Source of the DNA: DALYJJ01 sp031969915
Lineage (GTDB): Bacteria > Acidobacteriota > Terriglobia > Bryobacterales > Bryobacteraceae
Reading direction: 5' to 3'
Assembly: GCA_031969915.1 (NCBI GenBank)
Contig: DALYJJ010000085.1
Location: 1-27,379 of the forward strand
DNA length: 27,379 nt
Positions within the stretch are counted from its first letter, which is position 1, and the number at the start of each line of letters is the position of its first letter. The notes beneath the pieces were generated by a model. It was given only the letters and a program-made list of their open reading frames with translations, was not told the DNA's origin and searched no databases. Of this stretch, positions 8,031-15,646 are shown in pieces. The position numbers were made by a program, and so were the translations under genes.

Positions 8031-8261
8031 TCAACCATCTCGATCCCGCCAACGCCGGACGAAGTCCTGCCACTCGACCAACCCGGAGGACGTCCGCGGC
8101 GGTAACTCGCGCAACGCAGAGCGGAACGCTTGATCGAACATTCGAATCGAAGCCGCGGTGTCCGCCTCGCGGATCTCCCGGTCCCGGATCGCTTCGAGCC
8201 AGGGCGCGTTGGACGCCCATTGTTGCGCGTAGCGCCTCAGCTCTTCTTTGCGCGAGTCCAT
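8031..8261 (-). CDS. Small uncharacterised protein (76 aa)
   Basis: The product starts MDSRKEELRRYAQQWASNAP and contains LEAIRDREIREADTAASIRMFDQAFRSAL and PPRTSSGLVEWQDFVRRWR. It is charged, probably all helical, and has no signal peptide, membrane segment or cysteine. The pattern 'leucine-x-x-IR-x-x-EIR-x-ADT ... SGLVE-x-Q' resembles small hypothetical proteins I associate with Acidobacteriota and Cyanobacteria genomes, but I cannot name a function. The ATG at 8261 has GGGGA 8 nt upstream; the frame stays open to 8354, but that would overlap the gltX start. It is wedged between folD and gltX on the opposite strand, 18 bp from the folD stop. An antitoxin-like or regulatory role is possible but unsupported. 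Confidence 0.65.
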   Translation of the reverse strand: MDSRKEELRRYAQQWASNAPWLEAIRDREIREADTAASIRMFDQAFRSALRELPPRTSSGLVEWQDFVRRWRDRDG

Positions 8262-8303
8262 CGGTTTATCCCCAATGATAGCGCCCGGCCGCGGCCGCCC
8301 GTC

Positions 8304-8309
8304 CATAAT
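8304..8309 (+). promoter_or_regulatory. Candidate -10 of a leaderless gltX transcript
   Basis: CATAAT lies exactly 7 nt before the ATG at 8317, which would place transcription initiation at or next to the start codon. There is no -35 match. The same spacing is seen before glnS, coaE, pcm and the APC permease. Confidence 0.4.
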
Positions 8310-8316
8310 GGAAGCG

Positions 8317-9810
8317 ATGCCCGACGTTCGCACCAGGTTCGCTCCCAGTCCCACCGGCCTGCTTCACATCGGCGGTGTCCGCACCGCGCTCTTTGAGGTT
8401 CTCTTCGCCCACCGCCACGGCGGCCAGGCGCTGCTGCGCATCGACGACACGGACCGCGAGCGCCTGGTCCCCGGCGCCATTCAGTCCTTGATCGAGGATC
8501 TGAACTGGGTGGGCCTGCACTTCGACGAAGGCCCCTCGGACGAAGAGATCGCGCTCGCCGACAGCGCCTACCAGGGCGGCTTCGGCATCGGCGGACCGGC
8601 GAAACCGTATGTGCAGAGCCAGCGCGTCGCGCGCTATCGCGAGATCTCCGAGGAACTGATCCGCCGCGGTCACGCCTACCGCTGCGATTGCACCCCCGAG
8701 CGCCTCGAAAAGGAACGCCAGGAGCAAACCGAACGCAAAGAAGCCCTCGGGTACTCCGGCTATTGCCGGCGCCGGGACGTCCCCGGCGAGGTCCCTCACG
8801 TCGTGCGCTTCCTCATTCCCGAAGGGCGTTCCATCACCTTGCCGGACGCCGTGAAGGGCGAGGTCCGCTGGGAACAGATCATCCTCCGCGACCCGGTGCT
8901 CCTCAAGAGCGACGGCTTTCCCACTTACCATCTGGCCACCGTCGTGGACGACCACGACATGCGCATCTCGCACGTGCTCCGCGCCGACGAATGGCTCTCC
9001 ACCGCGCCCCTCCACCTGCTCCTCTTCGAAGCGCTCGGGTGGGCGCCGCCGGTGTTCGCACACCTGCCGCCGGTCCTCGGAACGGACGGCAAGAAACTCT
9101 CCAAGCGCCACGGCGCGACGTTCCTGGGCGCCTTCCGCGAAGCAGGCTATCTCCCGGAAGCGATCCTCAACTTCATGGCCCTCATCGGCTGGTCGCCGGG
9201 CGAAGGCGAGCAGGAGGAGATCTTCACGCTCGACGAGCTGACGCGGCGTTTCTCGCTCGATCGCGTGAACAACGCGGGCGGCGTGTTCTCCTACGAGAAG
9301 CTGAAGTGGATGAACGGCGTCTACATCCGCCAGCTCGCGCCCGAGGATCTGGAGGCGCGGCTGAAGCCGTTCCTCTCGGCCGCGGGACTCGCCGTGGACG
9401 GCGAGAAACTGCGGCGAATCGTGCCCCACATCCAACAACGGCTGGAGCTGCTGCCCGACGCGATTCCGCTCGTGCAGTTCCTCTTCAAGGAGTCGATCGA
9501 CCGCGACCTCGACGCGATGCTCAAGAAGGGTATGGATGAGACCACCGCGCGCGAGATCTGCCGGAAGGGCGCGGACGCGTTGGCCGCCCTGCCGGAGTTC
9601 GACGCCGCGTCCGCCGAAGCCGCCCTGCGCAAGCTGGCCGATGAGCTCGGCCGCCCCAGCGGACCCGTCTTCACCGTGGTCCGCATCGCCGTGACCGGAC
9701 AGAAGGTCACGCCCCCCTTGTTCGAATCCATCTACGCGTTGGGGCAACACGACGCGGCATCGCGGTTGCGGGAGACTGCGGCGCTCCTGGGGGCCCGAGA
9801 GCCGGCCTAG
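8317..9810 (+). CDS. gltX: Glutamyl-tRNA synthetase (class I)
   Basis: A 497-residue enzyme that charges tRNA-Glu with glutamate using ATP. The HIGH-type motif occurs in RTRFAPSPTGLLHIGGVRTA, and the KMSKS motif appears as KKLSKRHGAT. Between them a zinc-type pattern is visible (YRCDCTPERL ... YSGYCRRR). HDMRISHVLRADEWLSTAP is the conserved stem-contact region, and a helical C-terminal anticodon-binding domain follows. Length matches bacterial GluRS. The frame is open from 8248, but MPDVRTRFAPSPTG at 8317 fits the family start and lies 7 nt after a -10-like box. A start at 8308 would add only three residues. It converges with glnS, with 14 bp between the stops. Confidence 0.97.
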   Translation: MPDVRTRFAPSPTGLLHIGGVRTALFEVLFAHRHGGQALLRIDDTDRERLVPGAIQSLIEDLNWVGLHFDEGPSDEEIALADSAYQGGFGIGGPAKPYVQSQRVARYREISEELIRRGHAYRCDCTPERLEKERQEQTERKEALGYSGYCRRRDVPGEVPHVVRFLIPEGRSITLPDAVKGEVRWEQIILRDPVLLKSDGFPTYHLATVVDDHDMRISHVLRADEWLSTAPLHLLLFEALGWAPPVFAHLPPVLGTDGKKLSKRHGATFLGAFREAGYLPEAILNFMALIGWSPGEGEQEEIFTLDELTRRFSLDRVNNAGGVFSYEKLKWMNGVYIRQLAPEDLEARLKPFLSAAGLAVDGEKLRRIVPHIQQRLELLPDAIPLVQFLFKESIDRDLDAMLKKGMDETTAREICRKGADALAALPEFDAASAEAALRKLADELGRPSGPVFTVVRIAVTGQKVTPPLFESIYALGQHDAASRLRETAALLGAREPA

Positions 9811-9836
9811 CGGGGGAGGTCCGCCTACTTCCCCGC
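9810..9836. terminator. Hairpin at the convergent gltX/glnS ends, possible bidirectional terminator
   Basis: GCGGGG (9810-9815) pairs with CCCCGC (9831-9836), and an inner AGG/CCT pair (9817-9819 with 9824-9826) extends the stem. The structure overlaps the 3' ends of both genes. Neither side has a real U tract, so intrinsic termination would be weak. It is called from symmetry and position only. Confidence 0.3.
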
Positions 9837-11534
9837 CTTCTCGATCTTCGCCCAGGTGTCGCGCAACGTCACCGTGCGGTTGAATACCAGCTTCTCCGCC
9901 GTCGAGTCCCGGTCCACGCAGAAATAGCCCAGGCGCTCGAACTGATAGCGCGTTCCCGGCGCGGCGCCCTTCACGCTCGGCTCGAGCTTCGCCGCCGGGC
10001 GCACTTCGAGCGAATTCGGATTCAACGTCGACGCGAAATCGTCGCTGTCGCCCCCGCCGTCGCGGAACAGGTTGTCGTACAGGCGCACTTCGGCGTCAAT
10101 GGCATGCGCCGCCGAAACCCAGTGGATGGTCGACTTCACCTTGCGCCCGTCGGGCGCGTTGCCGCCCCGCGTCGCCGGATCGTAGGTGCAGCGGATCTCC
10201 ACGATCTCGCCCGTGGCCGGGTCCTTCACAACGCCCGTGCACTTGATGAAATAGGCGTAGCGCAACCGCACTTCTTTGCCCGGAGACAGCCGGTAATACT
10301 GTTTCGGCGGATCCTCGCGGAAGTCGTCGCGCTCGATGTAGAGGACCTTCGAGAACGGCGTCTGGCGCGTGCCCGCCGACGCGTCCTCGGGGTTGTTCAC
10401 CGCCTCCATCTCTTCCACCAGGTCTTCCGGGTAGTTCTCGATCACCACCCGCACCGGATCGATCACGCCCATCACGCGCAGAGAGCGGAGGTTCAGATCC
10501 TCCCGGACACAATGCTCCAGAAGTGAGAGCCCGATCACGCCGTTGGTCTTTGAGACCCCGATGCGGCTGCAGAAAAGCCGGATCGCCTCCGGGCTGTACC
10601 CGCGGCGCCGCAGCCCGGACAGCGTGGGCATGCGCGGGTCGTCCCAACCCGACACGTAGCCCTTTTCCACCAGCATCAACAGCTTTCGCTTGCTGAGCAC
10701 GGTGCTGGTCAGGTTCAGCCGGTCAAACTCGATCTGCTGCGGGTGATGGATGCCCAACTGCTCCACGTACCAGTCGTAGAGCGGCCGGTGATCTTCAAAC
10801 TCCAGCGTGCAGATGGAGTGCGTGATGCCTTCGATCGAATCGCTCTCGCCGTGCGTGTAGTCGTACATCGGATAGATGCACCACTTGTTGCCCGTCCGAT
10901 GGTGCTCGGCGTGCAAAATGCGGTACATCACCGGGTCGCGCAGGTTGAAGTTCGGCGACGCCATGTCGATCTTCGATCGCAGCGTGCGCGACCCGTCCGG
11001 GAACTCGCCGGCGCGCATGCGCTCGAACAGGTCCAGGTTCTCCTCCACGGACCGGTTGCGGTACGGGCTCTCCCGGCCCGGCTCGGTGGGCGTGCCCCGG
11101 TACTCCCGCACTTCCTCCCCCGTCAGGTCGCACACATACGCCTTACCGGCCTTGATCAACTGAATCGCCCATTCGTACAACTGGTCGAAGTAGTCGGAGG
11201 CGTAGAAGAGACGGTCTTCCCAATCGAAGCCCAGCCAGCGAACGTCCTCAATGATCGACTCGACGTATTCGGTCTCTTCCTTGCAGGGATTCGTGTCGTC
11301 GAACCGGAGGTTGCACTTCCCGCCGAATTCGATCGCCAGGCCGAAGTTCAGGCAGATCGACTTGGCGTGACCGATATGCAGGTAGCCGTTCGGCTCCGGG
11401 GGGAAACGGGTGTGAACCCGGCCGCCGTATTTCCCGGTCTCAAGATCCTGAAGGATGATGTCGCGGATGAAATTGGATGGCTTCGCTGCCTCAGTCTTGA
11501 CAAGAGCGGCCTTGTCATTGGATTCGCTGGACAT
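9825..11534 (-). CDS. glnS: Glutaminyl-tRNA synthetase (class I)
   Basis: A 569-residue enzyme that charges tRNA-Gln directly with glutamine. Evidence: VHTRFPPEPNGYLHIGHAKS with the HIGH motif, KCNLRFDDTNPCKEE, YDYTHGESDSIEGITHSICTLEF (acceptor-stem and amino-acid contacts), the KMSKS-type VLSKRKLLMLVE, and a C-terminal double beta-barrel anticodon-binding region (RYAYFIKCTGVVKDPATGEIVEI). The start MSSESNDK at 11534 lies 7 nt downstream of a TATACT box; the open frame runs 14 codons further back into a region without support. GlnRS is not universal in bacteria and is thought to have been acquired from eukaryotes. Its presence suggests that this organism need not rely solely on Glu-tRNA-Gln amidation. 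It converges with gltX. Confidence 0.97.
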   Translation of the reverse strand: MSSESNDKAALVKTEAAKPSNFIRDIILQDLETGKYGGRVHTRFPPEPNGYLHIGHAKSICLNFGLAIEFGGKCNLRFDDTNPCKEETEYVESIIEDVRWLGFDWEDRLFYASDYFDQLYEWAIQLIKAGKAYVCDLTGEEVREYRGTPTEPGRESPYRNRSVEENLDLFERMRAGEFPDGSRTLRSKIDMASPNFNLRDPVMYRILHAEHHRTGNKWCIYPMYDYTHGESDSIEGITHSICTLEFEDHRPLYDWYVEQLGIHHPQQIEFDRLNLTSTVLSKRKLLMLVEKGYVSGWDDPRMPTLSGLRRRGYSPEAIRLFCSRIGVSKTNGVIGLSLLEHCVREDLNLRSLRVMGVIDPVRVVIENYPEDLVEEMEAVNNPEDASAGTRQTPFSKVLYIERDDFREDPPKQYYRLSPGKEVRLRYAYFIKCTGVVKDPATGEIVEIRCTYDPATRGGNAPDGRKVKSTIHWVSAAHAIDAEVRLYDNLFRDGGGDSDDFASTLNPNSLEVRPAAKLEPSVKGAAPGTRYQFERLGYFCVDRDSTAEKLVFNRTVTLRDTWAKIEKAGK

Positions 11535-11541
11535 GGCTCTT

Positions 11542-11547
11542 AGTATA
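11542..11547 (-). promoter_or_regulatory. Candidate -10 of a leaderless glnS transcript
   Basis: The minus strand reads TATACT, then 7 nt (AAGAGCC), then the glnS ATG. A normal transcription start would fall at or next to the A of the ATG. No -35 match lies at 16-18 bp. Confidence 0.45.
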
Positions 11548-11610
11548 ACGGCGGTACGGAAGCCTTCGGAGCGCAACGGGGTACCGGTGAATTATAGATT
11601 ACAGGTTGTC

Positions 11611-11638
11611 TTGACAGCGGCACTCGGCGGGTGATATT
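11611..11638 (+). promoter_or_regulatory. Sigma70-type promoter of the TonB-receptor-like gene
   Basis: A perfect -35 TTGACA (11611-11616) is followed after 16 bp by GATATT (11633-11638), or after 18 bp by TATTCC. Transcription would start near 11645, giving a leader of about 85 nt that includes an operator-like palindrome. It lies in the 197-bp gap between the divergent glnS and receptor genes. Confidence 0.55.
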
Positions 11639-11671
11639 CCTTTAACCACTGGGTTGGCAATTCCGTGTGAA

Positions 11672-11685
11672 CGTAAGCGCTTCCA
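11672..11685. promoter_or_regulatory. LacI-family operator-like palindrome
   Basis: The sequence CGTAAGCGCTTCCA matches 12 of 14 positions of a LacI/CcpA-type operator of the form TGTAAGCGCTTACA, with the perfect CG-centred core AAGCGCTT. It lies about 35 bp downstream of the predicted transcription start of the receptor gene, where bound repressor could block elongation. No LacI-family regulator gene is in the window. Confidence 0.4.
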
Positions 11686-11731
11686 CGGAGACCGTTTCAG
11701 GACCGATAAACCGCACGAAAAAGAGGGGTTA

Positions 11732-14700
11732 ATGCGAAACATCTGGGTAGCCTCCGTGGCCTGCCTTCTTCTGGCGAGCCTGGGCATCGCGCAGTACAGC
11801 AGCAGCATTCAGGGCGTCGTCCAGGACCCGTCCGGCGCCGTCATTCCGAACGTCGTTGTGAAGGCGAAGAATGTCGCGACGAACATCGTCCTGGAGACGA
11901 GTTCCAACGATGCGGGCTATTTCCGTTTCACCTCCATGGCGCCCGGCGACTACGAAGTCACGGCGGAAGCGAAAGGCTTCCGGACCTCGCTGGTGAAACT
12001 GCTCCTGACGACCGGCCAGTCGCGCGACCTCAACTTCAACCTGGAAGTGCAGACGGCGGGCGAGTCGGTGCAGGTCACCGCCGAAGCACCGCCGCTCGAC
12101 ACTGCGGAAACCCGGCTGCAGCTCACCATGCAGAGCAGCAAGGTCCGCGACCTGCCGCTGCTCAACAACAGCATTTACTCGCTGATGGCGCTGGCGCCCG
12201 GCGTGGTCGGCACCAACGGCACCCCGGACAACTTCAACCCCGAGTACTTCACCGGCATGAGCGCCAACGGCCGCAGCGCCTACGGCAACACGTTCAACGT
12301 GGACGGCATGAACGTGAACAGCAACATCATGAACGGCACGGCGAACCTCGCGCTGAGCCCGGAAGCCGTCGGTGAGATGACCATCGAGACGAACAACTTC
12401 CGCGCCGAGCAGGGCACCGGCAGTTCCATCGTCGTCAACATCACCACCAAGAGCGGCACCAACCAGTTCCACGGCGCGGCCAACTACTGGTTCACGAACA
12501 ACGATATGCGCGCGCGCACCAGCCTGCCGTTCGTGGCCAGCTACCTGCCTTTCCGCCGCCACAACCTGAATGGCGCCTTCGGCGGCCCGATCCGGAAGAA
12601 CAAGACGTTCTTCTTCGCGAACGTAGAAACGCTGCGTTCGTCGAACGGCGTGGTGGGCATCGAGACCTACGAGAGCCCGGAATTTGTTGCCTGGGCGCGG
12701 CAGGCAGCGCCGAACTCCCTGGGCACGCGCCTGCTGACAACCTACCCGGTGGACGGCCCGGTGCAGACCAACGTACTGCGCAACGTTCGCCAGATCATCG
12801 GCAACGATTGCGGCACCCCGGCCACGCTGAACATCCCCTGCGACATGCCCTTGCTGGTGCAGGGCACCTGGAACCGTTCGCCGTTCCGCAACGGACTGCA
12901 GTACCTGCTCCGCGGCGACCATTATCTGACTGACAAGGACCGCATCTACGGCAGCTTCGTGCGCACGGAGTCCGACAACGCGAACCTGGTGAACCGCTCC
13001 GCCTTCAATAACTCCAGCACCCGCTACGTCAACGCCTACCAGGCCAATTGGACCCGCACCGTCCGGCCCAACTTGGTGAACGAATTCAGCTTCTCCGGCA
13101 ACGAAGTGCTGGGCACGGACGTCGAGCGCGCGCCCTTCCGCATCCCCTCCATCAACATCGTCAACTCCACCGGCCTGGGCATCGGCTTCGCGGGCACGTT
13201 CATCCAGAACAACTACAACTGGAAGAACGCTACGACGTGGATCAAGGGCCGGCACACGGTGAAGTTCGGCGGCCAGTATTTCTGGGGCGACGGCGTGGCG
13301 GACTTCCCGAACGCCAACGGCATCGGCAGCCGCCCGAGCTACAACTTCAACAGCCTCCTGGACCTCGTGCGCGATCAGCCCTTCACCGGCAACGCCAGCG
13401 CGCATGACCCGCTCACCGGCCAGACCAAGCCGTACATCTTCGGCGCCAAGATGGGTACGTTCGGCTTCTTCGTGCAGGACGAGTGGCGCGTCCGGCCGAA
13501 TGTCACTCTCACCATGAGCTTGCGTTGGGACGACTTCGGCAACCCGACCTCCACCGTGGACACCTGGGTCATCACGAATATCATTCGCAGCCCCGGCTCG
13601 ACCGTCGACGAGCAGTTCCGCAACGCCTCCGTACGCGTCACCGGCAAGCAGTATGAGCGCCGCATCACCAACAACTGGAGCCCGCGCTTCGGTGTGGCCT
13701 GGTCCCCCGGCAGCAGCCGGAAGTGGTCCGTCCGCGGCGGCGCCGGCCTCTACTACGACTGGGTCACGATCGGCGAGTCCAGCGACCGCGTCAACGTGAA
13801 TGCGCCCAACTTCGTGTTCCCGAACATGGGCCAGTTGCTGCCCATCCGCCCAGTGTTCTCACTCGGCACTTCCGACACCTTCCCCTTCGGCTTCACGCTG
13901 CCCACCATTCCCGCCGGCCGGTTGGACGAGCGCGGCGGCATCGCCGGCCTGCAGACCAACGTCGGCGGTCTGGACCCGCGTTTGAAAGCCCCGCGAGTGA
14001 TCAACTACATCGCCGCCGTGGAGCGCGAACTCCCCGGCCGGACCGTGGTGGGATTGAACTACAGCGGCTCACGCACCACGCGCGGTCTGGTCGGTACGGA
14101 CTACAATCGCTTCCCCGGCGATCTGGCCGACGGCCGCTTCGACCGCCTGAATCCCAGCTTCGGCACCATGTTCTGGGTGAGCAACTTTAACGAAATCACC
14201 TACAACGCGCTCATCGCCACGGTGCGCAAAGATCTGCGCACGAACGGCGTGATCCAGGCCTCCTACACCTATGGCCGCGCGACGGACTTCTTCCAGGGCG
14301 GCGCGCGCTCGGTGAGCCTGGAGAGCGTCGTCGACCCGCGGCAGCTCGGCGACCGCCGCGCGCCCACCGCCTTCGACGTCACCCACCGCCTTTCGGCTTC
14401 GGGCGTCTATCGCCTGCCCACGCCCTTCAAGAGCAACGTCCTCGCGAAGACCGTGCTTGGCGGCTGGGAGGTCGGCACGACGGTGATCGCCCAGACCGGC
14501 ACGCCGTTCACCATCTTCAACGGCAACCCGCTCAACGCCATCTTCGAAGGCGGGCGCGTGGTCGGTTTCCGTCCCGGCTCCGGCGACTACAATCTGGACG
14601 GCTTTAACTTCGACTTCCCGAACGTGCCGAACAACCTGCCCCAGAAGGTCGACCGGAACCAGTTCCTGGGCGACAACTCGAATCGCCCGCGGATCAACGC

Positions 14701-14983
14701 CGCGGACTTCACCGCGCCCGCGGTCGGAGTGCAGGGCAACAGCCCCCGCAACGCCTTCCGCCAGCAGGGACTGCTCCGCGTCGACTCCAGCGTGATCAAG
14801 AACAACCGCCTGCCGTTCCTCGGCGAGCAGGGCAACCTGCAGTTGAAATTCGAGTTCTTCAACGTGCTCAACCGCGTCAACCTGGGCGGCATCACGAACA
14901 ACCTGGGCAGCGTGAACTTCGGCCGCATTCTCGGCCAAGGCGACCCGCGCATCATCCAGGTGGGCGCTCGCATCGCGTTCTAA
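11732..14983 (+). CDS. TonB-dependent-receptor-like outer membrane protein with carboxypeptidase-regulatory domain
   Basis: A 1,083-residue protein. A signal peptide (MRNIWVASVACLLLASLGIA) is followed by an N-terminal carboxypeptidase-regulatory-like beta-sandwich (about 25-110: IQGVVQDPSGAVIPNVVVKA, GYFRFTSMAPGDYEVTAEAKGF). A plug-like region follows (DLPLLNNSIYSLMALAPGV, FNVDGMNVNSNIMNG, IVVNITTKSGTNQFHGAANYW). The long C-terminal beta-barrel contains FFVQDEWRVRPNVTLTMSLRWDDFGNP and ends GARIAF with a terminal Phe. This is the expanded acidobacterial family annotated as TonB-dependent receptors; uptake of oligosaccharides or other large nutrients is inferred. No TonB box or SusD partner is visible. 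The ATG at 11732 has AGAGGGG 5 nt upstream. It is a single-gene unit with its own promoter, operator candidate and terminator. Confidence 0.92.
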   Translation: MRNIWVASVACLLLASLGIAQYSSSIQGVVQDPSGAVIPNVVVKAKNVATNIVLETSSNDAGYFRFTSMAPGDYEVTAEAKGFRTSLVKLLLTTGQSRDLNFNLEVQTAGESVQVTAEAPPLDTAETRLQLTMQSSKVRDLPLLNNSIYSLMALAPGVVGTNGTPDNFNPEYFTGMSANGRSAYGNTFNVDGMNVNSNIMNGTANLALSPEAVGEMTIETNNFRAEQGTGSSIVVNITTKSGTNQFHGAANYWFTNNDMRARTSLPFVASYLPFRRHNLNGAFGGPIRKNKTFFFANVETLRSSNGVVGIETYESPEFVAWARQAAPNSLGTRLLTTYPVDGPVQTNVLRNVRQIIGNDCGTPATLNIPCDMPLLVQGTWNRSPFRNGLQYLLRGDHYLTDKDRIYGSFVRTESDNANLVNRSAFNNSSTRYVNAYQANWTRTVRPNLVNEFSFSGNEVLGTDVERAPFRIPSINIVNSTGLGIGFAGTFIQNNYNWKNATTWIKGRHTVKFGGQYFWGDGVADFPNANGIGSRPSYNFNSLLDLVRDQPFTGNASAHDPLTGQTKPYIFGAKMGTFGFFVQDEWRVRPNVTLTMSLRWDDFGNPTSTVDTWVITNIIRSPGSTVDEQFRNASVRVTGKQYERRITNNWSPRFGVAWSPGSSRKWSVRGGAGLYYDWVTIGESSDRVNVNAPNFVFPNMGQLLPIRPVFSLGTSDTFPFGFTLPTIPAGRLDERGGIAGLQTNVGGLDPRLKAPRVINYIAAVERELPGRTVVGLNYSGSRTTRGLVGTDYNRFPGDLADGRFDRLNPSFGTMFWVSNFNEITYNALIATVRKDLRTNGVIQASYTYGRATDFFQGGARSVSLESVVDPRQLGDRRAPTAFDVTHRLSASGVYRLPTPFKSNVLAKTVLGGWEVGTTVIAQTGTPFTIFNGNPLNAIFEGGRVVGFRPGSGDYNLDGFNFDFPNVPNNLPQKVDRNQFLGDNSNRPRINAADFTAPAVGVQGNSPRNAFRQQGLLRVDSSVIKNNRLPFLGEQGNLQLKFEFFNVLNRVNLGGITNNLGSVNFGRILGQGDPRIIQVGARIAF

Positions 14984-15006
14984 CCGATCTCTCTTTCGAC
15001 CCCTTG

Positions 15007-15045
15007 GCGCGCCGCCTCCGCAAGGACCGGCGCGCTTCTTTTTTT
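15007..15045 (+). terminator. Rho-independent terminator of the receptor gene
   Basis: A 7-bp G+C stem, GCGCGCC (15007-15013) with GGCGCGC (15029-15035), has a 15-nt loop and is followed by TTCTTTTTTT (15036-15045). It begins 24 bp after the receptor stop. The next gene's -10-like box starts 7 nt after the T tract. Confidence 0.85.
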
Positions 15046-15051
15046 GTCGCC

Positions 15052-15057
15052 GATAAT
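15052..15057 (+). promoter_or_regulatory. Candidate -10 of a leaderless coaE-htrA-sulfatase operon
   Basis: GATAAT lies 7 nt before the coaE ATG at 15065, immediately after the upstream terminator. The 7-nt spacer (GGTTTCC) has no Shine-Dalgarno character, which favours leaderless initiation. No -35 is recognisable; the 17-bp upstream position falls in the terminator stem. Confidence 0.45.
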
Positions 15058-15064
15058 GGTTTCC

Positions 15065-15646
15065 ATGCTTCGCGTCGGACTCACGGGCGGTTTGGCCACC
15101 GGCAAGAGCTTCGTAGGCCGAACGTTGCGCGGGCTCGGGTGCCACCTCATCCAGGCCGATGAACTCGGCCATGCCGTGCTCGCCCCCGGCGGCGAGGCGC
15201 ACGACGCCGTGCTCGCCGAGTTCGGCACCGTGGAGCGAAAGCAGCTCGCCGCCCAGGTCTTCGGCAGGCCCGAGCGCCTCGCCCGCCTGAACGAACTGGT
15301 CCACCCGCCGGTGATCCGCCGCGAGGAGGAGTGGCTGCGCGCGCTCGAAGCCGATGACCCCCGCGCGATCGCCGTGGTGGAGGCCGCCATCCTGATCGAA
15401 ACCGGAAGCTACAAGCGGTTCGATAAACTAATACTGACGGTGGCCAGTGAAGCGGAACAAGTGCGGCGGGCGATGGATCGCGACGGCGCCACGGAAACCG
15501 AAGTCCGGCAGCGCCTCGCGCGCCAGATGCCGTTGGCGGACAAACGAAAGTTCGCCGATTACGTCATTGACACCAATGGCAGTAAGGAGAACACGGTCCT
15601 CCAGGTAGAGGCCGTGTACCGGGACCTGCGGAGCTTAGTTTCATGA
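15065..15646 (+). CDS. coaE: Dephospho-CoA kinase
   Basis: A 193-residue P-loop kinase that phosphorylates the 3'-hydroxyl of dephospho-CoA in the last step of CoA synthesis. It opens MLRVGLTGGLATGKSFVGRT, with the Walker A motif GGLATGKS. It continues with IQADELGHAVLAPGGEAH (the family D-D-Lid entry region), LNELVHPPVIRREEEWL, VVEAAILIETGSYKRFDKLI, and a C-terminal DYVIDTNGSKENT (family ADxVIxNxG). Length is typical. Upstream in-frame ATGs lie in or next to the GATAAT box and are unlikely starts. The stop overlaps the next ATG by 4 bp (ATGA), indicating translational coupling with the HtrA-type protease. Confidence 0.96.
   Translation: MLRVGLTGGLATGKSFVGRTLRGLGCHLIQADELGHAVLAPGGEAHDAVLAEFGTVERKQLAAQVFGRPERLARLNELVHPPVIRREEEWLRALEADDPRAIAVVEAAILIETGSYKRFDKLILTVASEAEQVRRAMDRDGATETEVRQRLARQMPLADKRKFADYVIDTNGSKENTVLQVEAVYRDLRSLVS

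Noticed and set aside
8266..9750. 494-residue minus-strand frame opposite gltX
   Set aside because: Shadow of the gltX reading frame; no recognisable motif and no start signals.
11729..13405. 558-residue open frame on the minus strand opposite the receptor gene
   Set aside because: Arg/Ala/Val-rich sequence with no domains, fully contained within the confident receptor coding region.
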